A DNA stretch of 64,000 nucleotides from Fimbriimonadaceae bacterium (GTDB lineage: Bacteria > Armatimonadota > Fimbriimonadia > Fimbriimonadales > Fimbriimonadaceae). Location of the stretch: contig JAHCHO010000009.1 of NCBI GenBank assembly GCA_026129685.1, positions 1 through 64,000 on the forward strand, written 5' to 3'. The notes under the pieces are model-generated. The model had not been told where the DNA came from and ran no database searches. It was given only the letters and a program-made list of their open reading frames with translations. Positions 42,964 to 51,998 of the stretch are shown here, piece by piece. How positions within the stretch are numbered: the stretch's first letter is position 1; each line of letters starts with the position of its first letter. The position numbers and the translations under genes are program-made.

Positions 42964-43380
42964 ATGACGACCAACCGCTTCCGACGAACCCGCGACGACC
43001 ACGCGACGGAGACGGCGGAGGACTACGTCGAACTGATCGAGTCGCTCATCCGCGAAACGGGGGAAGCGCGCGCGGTGGACCTGGCGACGCGGATGGGGGT
43101 CAGCCACGTCACCGTCTCGAAGACCGTCCAGCGTCTCCAGCGGGAGGGACTCGTCGTCACTCGGCCGTACCGGAGCATCTTCCTGACGGAAAGAGGGATC
43201 GAACTGGCCCACGACGCGCGCGAGCGCCACCGGCTGGTGTTGCGGTTCCTGCTGGAGCTAGGGGTCACCCCCGACGTCGCCGAAGAGGACGCCGAAGGGA
43301 TCGAGCACCACGTCAGTCCGGAGACTCTCGAACAAATGCGCGCGTTTATCGCGGCGCGCGAATCCGTCGGCGTATTCTAA
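42964..43380 (+). CDS. mntR: Manganese-responsive regulator MntR (DtxR family)
   Basis: A 138-residue DtxR-family regulator. The winged helix holds GVSHVTVSKTVQRLQREGLV and the dimer/metal domain holds RERHRLVLRFLLELGV and DAEGIEHHVSPETL, matching E. coli MntR closely, with the metal-binding Glu/His residues. It would repress or activate Mn transport genes with Mn2+ as corepressor. No mntH is adjacent. The ATG at 42964 is taken by homology. Confidence 0.88.
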   Translation: MTTNRFRRTRDDHATETAEDYVELIESLIRETGEARAVDLATRMGVSHVTVSKTVQRLQREGLVVTRPYRSIFLTERGIELAHDARERHRLVLRFLLELGVTPDVAEEDAEGIEHHVSPETLEQMRAFIAARESVGVF

Positions 43381-43470
43381 CTGACGGAGCGGATTTCGTC
43401 GCTCGCCACGGATGGCGGCGATGCCCGCGAGCGTTTCGTCCGTATTGAAACAGGAGGTTTCTCACCCACT

Positions 43471-44430
43471 TTGCCCAACATCGCGATCCTCGCTTCCCTT
43501 GCCCTTGCCCTTGCCCCCGCCGGAGCGGGCGCGAACGCGTTCTCCGTCAAACCCGTCAAGACGATGGTCGGCCTCAAGGCCGTCAACCTGGTCCCGGCCC
43601 CGGCGGGCAGCCGAGTGGCGGTTGCCCTCGAGTCGCCGGTCGTGCGGATCATCGACGCCAACACCCGGGCTACCCTGTCCGAGTTCAAAGAGCACAAGCA
43701 GACCGCGATGGCGGTCGCGTGGACGCACGACGGCAAGTGGGTCGCCTCGGGCGACGAGGGCGCGCGCATCTACGTCTGGGACCCGAAGACGGGCAAGCGC
43801 AGGCAGTTGTTGCCCCCGGGGCACCAGCGCGGCATCCATGCCCTCAGCTTCAACGACAAGGGCGACCGGCTTATCAGCACGGGGAAGGACGACACGATCC
43901 GCGTCTGGAACCTCGCCACCAACAAGGAGACCGGGATGATCCCCGGCAAGGGCGTCAACTTCTACGGCGCGATGTTCGTGCCCAAGACCAACACGATCCT
44001 CGTCGCCACCATCGGCCAAGGTCCCCAGCTCTACGACGCCAACGGCAAGCTGCTCGCCAGCTTCGGCGGCCACAACGGTCAAGGCTGCCTGGACGTTGCG
44101 CTCGGATCCAACGGCCGGGTCGTCTCGGCTGGGCGCGACAACCTGGCCCAGGTTTGGGACCTGAAGTCGCGCAAGCGGATCGGAAACCTGAAGGGCCACG
44201 GTGACATGGTGATCTGGGCCGCCGTCGCTCCGAGCGGACGGGTGGCGGCGACCGGAAGCGTGGACGGCACCGTCAAGGTCTGGGACACGGTGAACTGCAA
44301 GGAACTGGCGGCGTTGCCCCAGCAATCCTTCGTCGGTTCGCCCGTGTGCTTCACCGCCGATGGCAAGTACCTCGTCACGTTGGACCAGTACGACTACGTC
44401 CAGGTGAACGGTCTCACGCCCGGCAAGTAA
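43471..44430 (+). CDS. Exported WD40 beta-propeller protein
   Basis: A 319-residue protein with a TTG start, a signal peptide (about 1-21) and six or seven WD40 repeats (GARIYVWDPKTGKRR; DTIRVWNLATNKE; NLAQVWDLKSRKR; GTVKVWDTVN). It likely forms a secreted or periplasmic propeller for protein binding. AGGAGG (43452-43457) is 13 bases before the TTG, longer than usual, so the start may be different. It sits downstream of mntR by 90 bases. Confidence 0.75.
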   Translation: MPNIAILASLALALAPAGAGANAFSVKPVKTMVGLKAVNLVPAPAGSRVAVALESPVVRIIDANTRATLSEFKEHKQTAMAVAWTHDGKWVASGDEGARIYVWDPKTGKRRQLLPPGHQRGIHALSFNDKGDRLISTGKDDTIRVWNLATNKETGMIPGKGVNFYGAMFVPKTNTILVATIGQGPQLYDANGKLLASFGGHNGQGCLDVALGSNGRVVSAGRDNLAQVWDLKSRKRIGNLKGHGDMVIWAAVAPSGRVAATGSVDGTVKVWDTVNCKELAALPQQSFVGSPVCFTADGKYLVTLDQYDYVQVNGLTPGK

Positions 44431-44442
44431 CCGGGGCAGAGA

Positions 44443-44481
44443 CGAAAGGGCCAGGGGCCGGTCGGACCCTCGGCTCTTTCG
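44443..44481. terminator. Bidirectional terminator
   Basis: An imperfect hairpin between CGAAAGGGCCAGGG (44443-44456) and CCCTCGGCTCTTTCG (44467-44481), about 14 pairs with two G-T pairs and one mismatch. It lies 12 bases after the WD40 stop and 10 before the convergent gene's stop. Confidence 0.6.
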
Positions 44482-44491
44482 GTCGGTAACC

Positions 44492-45352
44492 CTAGAAGTT
44501 GGCTCGGAGACTCACGCGAAGGTCGAGGTAGCCCGTGGTCTTCGTCCGAAGGTCCTCGGCGACACCGCCCGGCTCGTACAGGAAGAACGAGCTGAAACCG
44601 CCGATCGGGGTCCCGCCGTACGGCACGCCGCCGGGAAACACCGTCGCGTAGAGTCCGACGGAGCCCCAGGAAGGCGAGTCGTACGAGACGCCCAGCCGGA
44701 CCATGCCTCGGGTCGAGGCATCCGGGTTGACGATGGTGCCGCTGGGTTTCTCGTAGAACAGCTTGCCTTCGACGTGGCCGGTGAGGTTCTTGGCGACCGG
44801 CTTCTCCATCGCGTAGCCCGCGCCGATCAAGGTGGCCGACCGGTTGCCCGCTTTGATCCGGTGGATTCCGAACTCGTAGCCCATCGAGTCGGCGATCAGG
44901 GCGTCCGAACGTGGCCCGTAGTAGGTCGCCTTGGTCCCATCCGCCAACTCTTGGTGGCCGTCGCTCGATCGCGACGCCGCGTAGGACAGGCCGACCGCCG
45001 GCCTTCCGTCCTTGGCGGCGAACTCGTAACGGATTCCGTAGCTCGTGGCCCGCGCCTCGAAAGAGCTTCGGCGACCCGTCGTGTCGTCGGTGCGACCCTT
45101 GGCGTCCACGTTCGACGCGCCAATCCAGATGCTCACGCTCGGGTGGGGCTTGATATCGAAACGAAAGTCCGTGGCTTTCAGGCTGCGGCCCGAATAGCTT
45201 CCCCCGAACAGGCCGAACGAGAAGGCGATCGAACGGCCCTTTCCGTCCTCGGCCACGGTGGTGGTGGTCGCGGATCCCCGCGACTGGTACGAGGTCTGGG
45301 CAAGGGCCGCGCCCGAGACGGCAAGCATGGCAATGATGGGGAGGCTCTTCAT
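44492..45352 (-). CDS. Outer-membrane beta-barrel-like protein, unknown
   Basis: A 286-residue protein with a signal peptide (about 1-19) and a run of amphipathic strands (FRFDIKPHPSVSIWIGAS; YGIRYEFAAKDGRPAVGL). It ends LDLRVSLRANF; a terminal Phe after an alternating strand is the outer-membrane assembly signal. It may be a small porin or adhesin-like barrel. Two bases separate it from the lipoprotein gene on the same strand, so they may be one operon. Confidence 0.65.
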   Translation of the reverse strand: MKSLPIIAMLAVSGAALAQTSYQSRGSATTTTVAEDGKGRSIAFSFGLFGGSYSGRSLKATDFRFDIKPHPSVSIWIGASNVDAKGRTDDTTGRRSSFEARATSYGIRYEFAAKDGRPAVGLSYAASRSSDGHQELADGTKATYYGPRSDALIADSMGYEFGIHRIKAGNRSATLIGAGYAMEKPVAKNLTGHVEGKLFYEKPSGTIVNPDASTRGMVRLGVSYDSPSWGSVGLYATVFPGGVPYGGTPIGGFSSFFLYEPGGVAEDLRTKTTGYLDLRVSLRANF

Positions 45353-45353
45353 G

Positions 45354-46106
45354 TCAGTTCACCGAGAGTTCGAGCAACGAGGCGTCCTCGATGATCGCGT
45401 CCGAAGTGATCTCGGTCAGGTTGGCGACGCCGCCCGCGATGGTCGCCGTCTTAAGGACGCTGCCGTTTCGGTGTTCGACGCGCAGCGTCACCTGCTTGCC
45501 GTTCGCGAGCGGGTGGAAGGTCAGGGTGATGCGCGCGCCCTGGGTGGTCTCGCCGTCGCCAGGGACGATGCCCGCAACCGTTCTCGGGACGGACGAGGTT
45601 CCGTCGGCGAAGACGGCTCCCCGGAACACGACGGCGCCGACCGGGCCAAGGCTCGCGTTGCGGTCGCCGCCCTGAAGCACCGCGAAGCGGACCATCACCG
45701 CCGCCGGGCCCACCGGGATGACGAGGTTCTGAAGAAGATGGCCGTCGTCCTTGCTCAGTCGAACGCCCGAGTCCACTCCGTTGAGAAACAGGGGGGCGTC
45801 GGCGGCAAAGCGTGCGCGCACCAAAACGCTGCCCATCGGGAAGAAAGCGACGGGACCACCGGCGGTGACGGTCACCCCGTTGGGAACGGTGGCCGTTTGG
45901 CTGCCGCCGCCAACGTTGACATCGACGGTTCCGGGACCGGTCACGGTCGCGGTGGGGTTGCCGACTTGCTGTTGGGTATTGCCCGTGATCGGGATGGAGG
46001 CACCGGGAATCTTCTCGGCGGTGTTCTTTCCCCCGCAACCGGCGAGGGGGACGGCAACGGCGAGGGCGACCGAGGCCGCGTAAACGGTTCGCAGAATGGG
46101 CTTCAT
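45354..46106 (-). CDS. Lipoprotein with beta-sandwich domain, unknown
   Basis: A 250-residue lipoprotein: signal ending VPLAGC with the lipid-modified Cys at about residue 24, then a Gly/Thr/Val-rich region (NPTATVTGPGTVDVNVGG) and a beta domain (VLVRARFAADAPLFLNG). The ATG at 46106 is chosen because the lipobox follows it directly. It is next to the outer-membrane protein gene and probably expressed with it. No family recognised. Confidence 0.65.
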   Translation of the reverse strand: MKPILRTVYAASVALAVAVPLAGCGGKNTAEKIPGASIPITGNTQQQVGNPTATVTGPGTVDVNVGGGSQTATVPNGVTVTAGGPVAFFPMGSVLVRARFAADAPLFLNGVDSGVRLSKDDGHLLQNLVIPVGPAAVMVRFAVLQGGDRNASLGPVGAVVFRGAVFADGTSSVPRTVAGIVPGDGETTQGARITLTFHPLANGKQVTLRVEHRNGSVLKTATIAGGVANLTEITSDAIIEDASLLELSVN

Positions 46107-46183
46107 GGCTGCTCTTGCGTTCAGATCATCGGCAGGAGACGGCATTTCTGCCGGGTGATACGCGAACTCGGCCGATGGAAGGC

Positions 46184-46969
46184 TTAACTGCTCGCGCTGG
46201 TGTAGTGCCCGAGAGCAAAGCGCCAGAACGCCCGGGCCAACCCGAACCCGACCAACGCCCAGAGCAATCCCAAGCCGACCATGGCGGGGTCGAAGCCCTT
46301 CGTCAACTGGCGCACCGGCACCGTCCCCAGAAAGGCCAGCGGAAACACGAAGAGGAACAGCCTTTGCAGGCCGAGGCCGTAGATGTCCAGGGGGTACCGC
46401 GCGATCGTCGCCACGTTTTCGGTCAGCACCCAGAGGTTGTCGACCCGCACGAGCCAGATTCCGGTCGTCATCATCGCGAGGGTGAAGGCGTAGTAGATCG
46501 CGAGCGCCGCCACCAGCAGCACAAGGTAGCCGAGCCAATCGAGCGGACTCGGGAATATTCGCGACTGGGCCAGCCCCACCGCCATCATCGTGATCCCCGA
46601 AACCAGCACCCCGATCTGCTCGAGGTTGAACTTCCGGGTCGAGATCCAGAACTGGGTGTCCACCGGCTTGGTGATCACGAAGTCGAGCGTTCCGAGGCGC
46701 ACCTGCTCCGGGATTTCGGTCAGGCTCCGGAAGAACATGACGAACAGCCCCTCGACCAAGAACACGGTGGCGGTCAGCAGGAACGCCTCTCCGCGCCCCC
46801 AGCCCGCGACCGAGTCCGTGTTGCCGTAGATCACGAGCACGATCAGCAGGAAGAAGAGAATGAACCCGGCGCTCTGGGCGACTTTCGCAAAGAAGTTGGC
46901 GCGAAACTCCATCTCGCGGATCAGCGAACTCGCGAAGAAGGTCTTGTAGATGCGCAGGTAGCGACCCAC
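46184..46969 (-). CDS. ABC-2 type permease (DUF990-like)
   Basis: A 261-residue membrane protein with six helices of the ABC-2 permease type. The segment EIPEQVRLGTLDFVITKPVD and the long TARYPLDIYGLGLQRLFLFVFPLAFL tail, quoted here only in parts, resemble the ABC-2 permeases encoded beside a nucleotide-binding subunit. No ATPase gene is present in the window, so the partner is elsewhere or lost. It is divergent from the ARPP-1 gene. Confidence 0.75.
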   Translation of the reverse strand: MGRYLRIYKTFFASSLIREMEFRANFFAKVAQSAGFILFFLLIVLVIYGNTDSVAGWGRGEAFLLTATVFLVEGLFVMFFRSLTEIPEQVRLGTLDFVITKPVDTQFWISTRKFNLEQIGVLVSGITMMAVGLAQSRIFPSPLDWLGYLVLLVAALAIYYAFTLAMMTTGIWLVRVDNLWVLTENVATIARYPLDIYGLGLQRLFLFVFPLAFLGTVPVRQLTKGFDPAMVGLGLLWALVGFGLARAFWRFALGHYTSASS

Positions 46970-47070
46970 CTTCCGAACTTTACTCGCATCCGCCAGGTCG
47001 GGTGAACGAAAGGGACGTCTCGCGACATGGTTGCCTTGGGACCGGTTCGGACCGGTCCTGGAGTCAAACC

Positions 47071-48099
47071 ATGAAAGGTCCCGTCTGTTTGCTGTTCGGC
47101 GCGGCGCTGATCCTCGGCGGTTGCGCGCCCGTCGCCAAGGTCGCGGTCGACCCGCCTCAACGCGAGTCCGACGTCCCGAAGGAAACCACGATCGCCGATT
47201 CGCCCGGATACAGCCTCGGTGAGCCGGTCTCCTACGACAACGTTGTCGTCGTGCCCGTACGCGGCAAGGACCCGATTCGCCCCGACTCCGAGTACCTCAC
47301 CTTGACGGAGGCGAAGAAGCTGGGCGTCGTGGACATCTCCGAACTCGACACCGAGGAAGTTCCGTGGCTCCGGGTGCGCAACGACGGCGACCGCCCGCTC
47401 ATGCTCCTCGGCGGAGAACTCCTCCTGGGCGGGAAGCAGGATCGCGTGGTTGCGAAGGACACCATCGTGCCTCCGGGCAAGACCGTGCGCGTCCCCGTCT
47501 ATTGCGTGAACCACGGCCGCTGGAGCGAGAAATACGGCAAGTTCGAGGGGACCGGCATGGTCGTTCCTCAGAACGTTCGCGATCGCGCGACCTACGGCAA
47601 CCAGGAAGACGTCTGGCGCGAGGTCGCCAAGTACAACGACGCCGCCGGGGCAAGTCCCGCCGAGACGAGCCTCAAGGCGGGGATCGCCGACAAGACGGTG
47701 CAACGGCGGATGGACTCGGGCCTCGGACCCCTGCGCGACGCCCTTGACCGGGACGACCGCGCGATCGGCGCGGTGTTCGTCGTGAACGGGCGCATCGTCA
47801 GTCTGGAGCTGTTCGGCGAACCGGCCCTGTTCAAAGCGCATCGCGAGCCTTTGCTTCGAGGATTCCTGGCGGAAGCGGCGGTCGCGCCCAACGCCAACGC
47901 CCCCACCCCCGCGATGTCCGAGATCGCCCGATTCGTGTCGCAAGCCCTGAACGGCGAGCGGCGCCAGACTCGCCTGGGCGCCGGCGAAGCCGAATGGAAG
48001 GTGTCCAACCGCGACATCGAGGGCCGCGAATCGAGCCTCCCGGCCGCGGCCAGCGCCTCGAAGGCGCTTCTGCACGGAACGTACAAGCCTCGCGACTAG
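47071..48099 (+). CDS. ARPP-1/DUF6569-like lipoprotein
   Basis: A 342-residue lipoprotein: signal with lipobox LGGC at about residue 18, then a beta-rich domain with YLTLTEAKKLGVVDISEL, LMLLGGELLLGGKQDRV and VPVYCVNHGRWS. The last two segments match the ARPP-1 domain (found with ADP-ribosyl-glycohydrolase and phosphatase proteins). Function in the cell envelope is unknown. SD GGAG lies before the ATG. A hairpin terminator follows at 48111-48134. Confidence 0.75.
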   Translation: MKGPVCLLFGAALILGGCAPVAKVAVDPPQRESDVPKETTIADSPGYSLGEPVSYDNVVVVPVRGKDPIRPDSEYLTLTEAKKLGVVDISELDTEEVPWLRVRNDGDRPLMLLGGELLLGGKQDRVVAKDTIVPPGKTVRVPVYCVNHGRWSEKYGKFEGTGMVVPQNVRDRATYGNQEDVWREVAKYNDAAGASPAETSLKAGIADKTVQRRMDSGLGPLRDALDRDDRAIGAVFVVNGRIVSLELFGEPALFKAHREPLLRGFLAEAAVAPNANAPTPAMSEIARFVSQALNGERRQTRLGAGEAEWKVSNRDIEGRESSLPAAASASKALLHGTYKPRD

Positions 48100-48110
48100 G
48101 GCGATTCACG

Positions 48111-48134
48111 CCGGGAGGCGGCAACGCCTCCCGG
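48111..48134. terminator. Bidirectional terminator
   Basis: CCGGGAGGC (48111-48119), loop GGCAAC and GCCTCCCGG (48126-48134), an exact 9-base stem between convergent genes. No long T-run follows. Confidence 0.7.
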
Positions 48135-48153
48135 ACCCATGGGAGGTCTGCCG

Positions 48154-49362
48154 CTACCTTTCGTCCGTTTCGCGAGGCTCGAAGTCGTAACGCTTGATCC
48201 AACCGGCCAGCGCCCCCGCGAGGACGCAACCACCGCCGATCAGCAGGGCCGGCTCAAGACCGACCCGCGACGCAAGCCACCCAAGGGCGAGGGTGCCGAA
48301 GGGACCGATGCCGGAGATCGCCCAGACGTGCATCGAGATCACGCGCCCGCGCAGCTTTTCGGGAGCGATCAGTTGGAACAGGGTGTTCGTCGTGTTGAAC
48401 TGCGCGACCGCCGACCCGCCGAGGATCGCGAAGATCGGGTAGGCCAGCCAAGGTTGTCGCACGTAGGTGAGCGCGATCAGCCCGAGGCCGAGCGTCGACA
48501 TTGCGATCCGAATCAAGACCCCCTTGATCGGATACTCGCTGAGCCGATAGACGGTGACGAGCCCGACGATCGCCCCCACTCCGATGGAGGTCATCGCCCA
48601 GCCGAGTCCACTTTGGTCCAATCCGAGACGGTCTTTGGCGATCGCGGGCATCTGCGCCAAGTAGAACAGGCCCATGCCGGAGGTGATCGCTTCCAACACG
48701 AACAGAACCCTAAGGCGATCGTGCCGGAACGTGAAGCGCATCCCGTCGAGGAGCAGGTCCTTCACCGAACCTACCGGCCGACCCGAACCGCGCAGGTCCG
48801 CCTTGATGGCGGTGATCGCACTGATGAGGCCGATGTAGCTCAGGCCGTTGATCAGGTAGCACATCTGCGCCCCGAAGAGCGCCAGCAACTGACCGCCCAT
48901 CGCGGGACCGACGATGCGGGCGATGTTGAACGCCATCGCGTTGACGGGGATCGCGGCGGACAGGTCTTCCCTCGGCACCACCTTGTTCAGCAGGCTTTGA
49001 CGAGCGGGCATCTCCAGGCTCGAACTCGTCCCGATAAGCGCGGCGGCGACGAGGATGTGCTCAAACCGCACGAACCCCTGCCAGGTGGCGAAGCTCAGAA
49101 ACAGCGCGGCGGAGGCGAACACGAGTTGGGTCGCGATCAGGAGGGCGCGCCGGTTCACCATGTCCACGATCACGCCCGCGACGGGACCGATGAACGACAC
49201 CGGAACCATGCCCGCGAAAGAGATCAGGGCGAGCTTCGCCTTGTCCCCGGTCAGATCGTAGACCAGCCACCCTTGGGCGACGTTCTGGACCCACGATCCG
49301 CTGAAGCTGAAAAGAGCCCCGAGCCACAACAGGAGGAAGTCCCGGTGGCGGAGGGCGCGCAT
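48154..49362 (-). CDS. MFS transporter (DHA3-like exporter)
   Basis: A 402-residue protein with twelve membrane helices. It starts MRALRHRDFLLLWLGALFSF and has the between-helix-2-and-3 loop GPVAGVIVDMVNRR, typical of the MFS_3/DHA3 group of drug and siderophore exporters. Substrate unknown. A GATACT box (49374-49369) ends exactly 6 bases before the ATG, pointing to a leaderless mRNA. It is convergent with the ARPP-1 lipoprotein. Confidence 0.85.
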   Translation of the reverse strand: MRALRHRDFLLLWLGALFSFSGSWVQNVAQGWLVYDLTGDKAKLALISFAGMVPVSFIGPVAGVIVDMVNRRALLIATQLVFASAALFLSFATWQGFVRFEHILVAAALIGTSSSLEMPARQSLLNKVVPREDLSAAIPVNAMAFNIARIVGPAMGGQLLALFGAQMCYLINGLSYIGLISAITAIKADLRGSGRPVGSVKDLLLDGMRFTFRHDRLRVLFVLEAITSGMGLFYLAQMPAIAKDRLGLDQSGLGWAMTSIGVGAIVGLVTVYRLSEYPIKGVLIRIAMSTLGLGLIALTYVRQPWLAYPIFAILGGSAVAQFNTTNTLFQLIAPEKLRGRVISMHVWAISGIGPFGTLALGWLASRVGLEPALLIGGGCVLAGALAGWIKRYDFEPRETDER

Positions 49363-49368
49363 GACCCT

Positions 49369-49374
49369 AGTATC
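49369..49374 (-). promoter_or_regulatory. -10 box of the MFS gene
   Basis: GATACT on the - strand, 6 bases before the ATG at 49362. It fits the recurring leaderless pattern in this window. The assignment is by position and resemblance to TATAAT. Confidence 0.35.
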
Positions 49375-49504
49375 CCATCCTCGACCAGCGTGGGACCGGC
49401 GTCCCCGCATCCAGAGCTGGTCGTACGCCAGAACCCCTGCCGCGTGCCCTATCGGGGCAACGACGACCGGGGGCATGTGAACGACCTTGGACTCCTCGGC
49501 CGAG

Positions 49505-50011
49505 CTACTCTGCCGAAGCGTCTTCGATGGGTCCGGCGGCGGGGACGACCTCGACCGGCGCGTCCGGGTTGTAGACGTCCACCAGGATATGGGCGTCCAC
49601 GTCGCGATGGAGGTCCAACAGAACGCTCCAGATTCCCAGGCGCTTGATCGGCTCGACGAGGGCCACCCGGCGACGGTCGATCTCGTGTCCGAGCTGAGCC
49701 TTGACCGCCTCGGCGACATCGCCGGCGGTGATCGCGCCGAACAGCTTGCCGCCGTCCGCGCCGACCTTGGCCGGGATGCGCACGGTCTGGCCGTTCAAGG
49801 ATTCTTTGCTCGATTCGGCGGCGGCCTTCTGGTCGGAAATCTTGGCGGCCATTCGGGCGTGCCGCTGCTCCAGGGCCTTGACCTGGTTCTTGTCCGCCAA
49901 AATGGCGAGCCGCCGCGGAAACAGGTAGTTGCGCGCGAAGCCGTCGGCCACGTTCACGACCTGGCCTTCCTTGCCGACCTTCGGCACGGTCTGGTTCAAA
50001 ATCACTTTCAT
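49505..50011 (-). CDS. rplI: 50S ribosomal protein bL9
   Basis: A 168-residue ribosomal protein with the bL9 N-domain (MKVILNQTVPKVGKEGQVVN, GFARNYLFPRRLA), the central helix and the C-domain (KLFGAITAGDVAEAV). It binds 23S rRNA at the L1-stalk base. The C-terminal 15 residues are an acidic/Ala-rich extension. It is 10 bases after the MCE protein stop and upstream of the MFS gene on the - strand. The usual rpsF-rpsR neighbours are absent. Confidence 0.95.
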   Translation of the reverse strand: MKVILNQTVPKVGKEGQVVNVADGFARNYLFPRRLAILADKNQVKALEQRHARMAAKISDQKAAAESSKESLNGQTVRIPAKVGADGGKLFGAITAGDVAEAVKAQLGHEIDRRRVALVEPIKRLGIWSVLLDLHRDVDAHILVDVYNPDAPVEVVPAAGPIEDASAE

Positions 50012-50021
50012 CGCGGTGTTC

Positions 50022-51419
50022 CTATCGTCGGACCCCGACTCCGAGCGCGATCGAGTTCGAGTCGAACAACCGATTCACGCCGACCCAGCCGACGTAGTCC
50101 TTGCCAAATTCGTAGCGCACCCGAAGGTCCAGCCGAGGGTCGTTGATGTCGAAAAGGTCCCCCCGGAGGAAGGTCTTCGGCGCAAGCCGATAGTCTACCC
50201 CCATGCCGGGCTTGCTGGCAAAGATCCCGTACCGGAATTCGTTGCCCTCGCCGAACGGCTTGCCCAACTGGAGGGTGACGCGGTTCCCCTCGAAGGCGTC
50301 CCAGAGGCCGGCGTAGACTCGACCCCCCTTGACAGGAGCGGAGACCGTGAGGTCGGAGCGCCACCGGTTGTCCTTCATGTCCCGAGTGACGTCCATCTCG
50401 TAGCTGGGCTGGATGTTCACGTTGCTCGGGACCTTCTGGAAGAAGTCCTGGATCTTCTTCACGACGACTTTCGCCTCGGCGGCGATCTCGTTCGCGTGAT
50501 CGGCGAGTTCGATCGCCTTCTTGCTGAGGGTGGCGCCGTTTCGGGTCATCTCCTCGGTGTTGGCGGCGACCCGCGTGCCCGTCTCCGTCATCGTCTCCAC
50601 GTTCTCCATCGTCCGCTTGAGCGGCTCGCGGAGCTCGGGATCGTTGACGAAGTCGTTCAGGCTGACGATCAGGTCCTCCGCCTTCTTGCCCGTGGCGCCA
50701 AGCTGGGCGAGCATCTTTTCCGCCTGGTCCTTCCATTTGGGGTCGGCCAGGAGGGCGGTCACCATCTTGGTGCCTTTGTTCAGTTCCTCCATCGTGTCGG
50801 CGGCGGACCGCATCGCCTTCTGGACGGTCGCGCGGTTCTCAGCCATGATCCCGTCCACGTTGGCGGCGAGGCGCTCGAACCGGGCGAGGGTCTTCGTGCT
50901 CGTTTCGAGAAGGTCCTCGACCTTGCCCTTCAGCTGTTGGTCCTCGAGCAGCTTTCGGGTGGCGACAAGGGTGGCGTTGAGTTCCTTGAGGGTCGTGCCG
51001 CTCTCCGGCATCAGGCTGTCGAGGGCACGCTGTTTGGTGCCCGCGAGGGTCGCCCCCGGGTCCAGTCGGGCGGTGGTCGCGGCGACGGGCGGGACGATCT
51101 GGATGGGGGTCTCGCCGAAACCCAGGAACGAACCGGGAATGAGAACGGTGGAGCCCGCCGGGATGGCGACGCCGCGATCCACCGCGAGGGTGACCTTGGC
51201 CTTGGCGGGCCCCTGGAGCGCCACCTCGGTCACGACGCCGACCTTCACCCCCGCCATGAGGACCTTCGTGCCGGGGGTCACGCCGCCCGCGTCGGCGAAC
51301 TCGGCGAAGTAAGTATCGGGCTTCGGTCCGAACAGGCTCCGACCCAGGACGGCGTACGCCCCGATGAGCAGGCCGACGAACACGACCACCAAAGCCCCGA
51401 CCTTGACCGCGCTGGACAT
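50022..51419 (-). CDS. MCE (MlaD-like) protein with long helical region and C-terminal beta strands
   Basis: A 465-residue protein: an N-terminal membrane helix (VKVGALVVVFVGLLIGAYAV), an MCE domain (TYFAEFADAGGVTPGTKVLM, GVVTEVALQGPAKAKVTLAV), a long heptad-rich coiled coil (about 155-310), and a C-terminal series of amphipathic strands (GGRVYAGLWDAFEGNRVTLQL; DLRVRYEFGKDYVGWVGVNRL). The last part looks like an outer-membrane or lipid-facing sheet. MCE proteins shuttle lipids across the periplasm; the fused C-terminal sheet is unusual. TACAAT ends 6 bases before the ATG. No MlaE/MlaF genes are adjacent. Confidence 0.85.
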   Translation of the reverse strand: MSSAVKVGALVVVFVGLLIGAYAVLGRSLFGPKPDTYFAEFADAGGVTPGTKVLMAGVKVGVVTEVALQGPAKAKVTLAVDRGVAIPAGSTVLIPGSFLGFGETPIQIVPPVAATTARLDPGATLAGTKQRALDSLMPESGTTLKELNATLVATRKLLEDQQLKGKVEDLLETSTKTLARFERLAANVDGIMAENRATVQKAMRSAADTMEELNKGTKMVTALLADPKWKDQAEKMLAQLGATGKKAEDLIVSLNDFVNDPELREPLKRTMENVETMTETGTRVAANTEEMTRNGATLSKKAIELADHANEIAAEAKVVVKKIQDFFQKVPSNVNIQPSYEMDVTRDMKDNRWRSDLTVSAPVKGGRVYAGLWDAFEGNRVTLQLGKPFGEGNEFRYGIFASKPGMGVDYRLAPKTFLRGDLFDINDPRLDLRVRYEFGKDYVGWVGVNRLFDSNSIALGVGVRR

Positions 51420-51425
51420 AGCGCC

Positions 51426-51431
51426 ATTGTA
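51426..51431 (-). promoter_or_regulatory. -10 box of the MCE gene
   Basis: TACAAT on the - strand ending 6 bases before the ATG at 51419, so transcription should start at or within one or two bases of the start codon. Confidence 0.5.
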
Positions 51432-51998
51432 GCGTGAGTTCGGCAATACGCCATCGATGACGCCGCTCCCGAGCGTCTCCGGTGGCGCCCGTAGTGCAGA
51501 GGGCGGTCGTGCGCGCGAACCAAAACACGGCCGATGCCGAAATCTTCGGTGCCGGACCACTCGGCTTCGGCACGCCTCGCCTTTGTGTCAGGGTCAACTC
51601 GGAGAACGCGCCGATTGATCGCCCGGCCGTAGACAAACTGCCAGGTGCGGTCTCCAAGTTCGGTGCGCAAGAAGGCCTTTTCGACTCTTGGAGCGGGTTC
51701 AAGGCCAACGGGCAGAAAGAACTCGCGGCGAGCTACCTCCGAGTACGGACCGTGGACTCAGAAGGAAGTGCTCGAACCTTTGTTCGTGCACCACGAGAAC
51801 GCGGACGACGACCTCAAAGCTGTATTAACGCTCAAGCGCATCTGGACTATAGCGATGCACGACGATGCGTTTTCGGCTCAATGTGTTTCGTGGCGTCCGA
51901 ATCACCTATGACTGAACCACGTTCGCCCCTTCAGGGGAGGGCCGCGTTGTTACGTCCTTGTCGTTGCCAATCAAGGCACTCGCCAAGGTGCATCCTCC
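51432..51998. other. Low-GC gap with broken frames
   Basis: A 567-base stretch lower in GC than its surroundings. On the - strand a frame without a start encodes about 65 residues (for example TELGDRTWQFVYGRAINRR and EWSGTEDFGIGRVLVRAHD) that look coding; on the + strand a second frame ends LTLKRIWTIAMHDDAFSAQC. Neither has a start and a recognisable family, so the stretch probably holds gene debris of transferred DNA next to the toxin-antitoxin pair. Confidence 0.35.
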
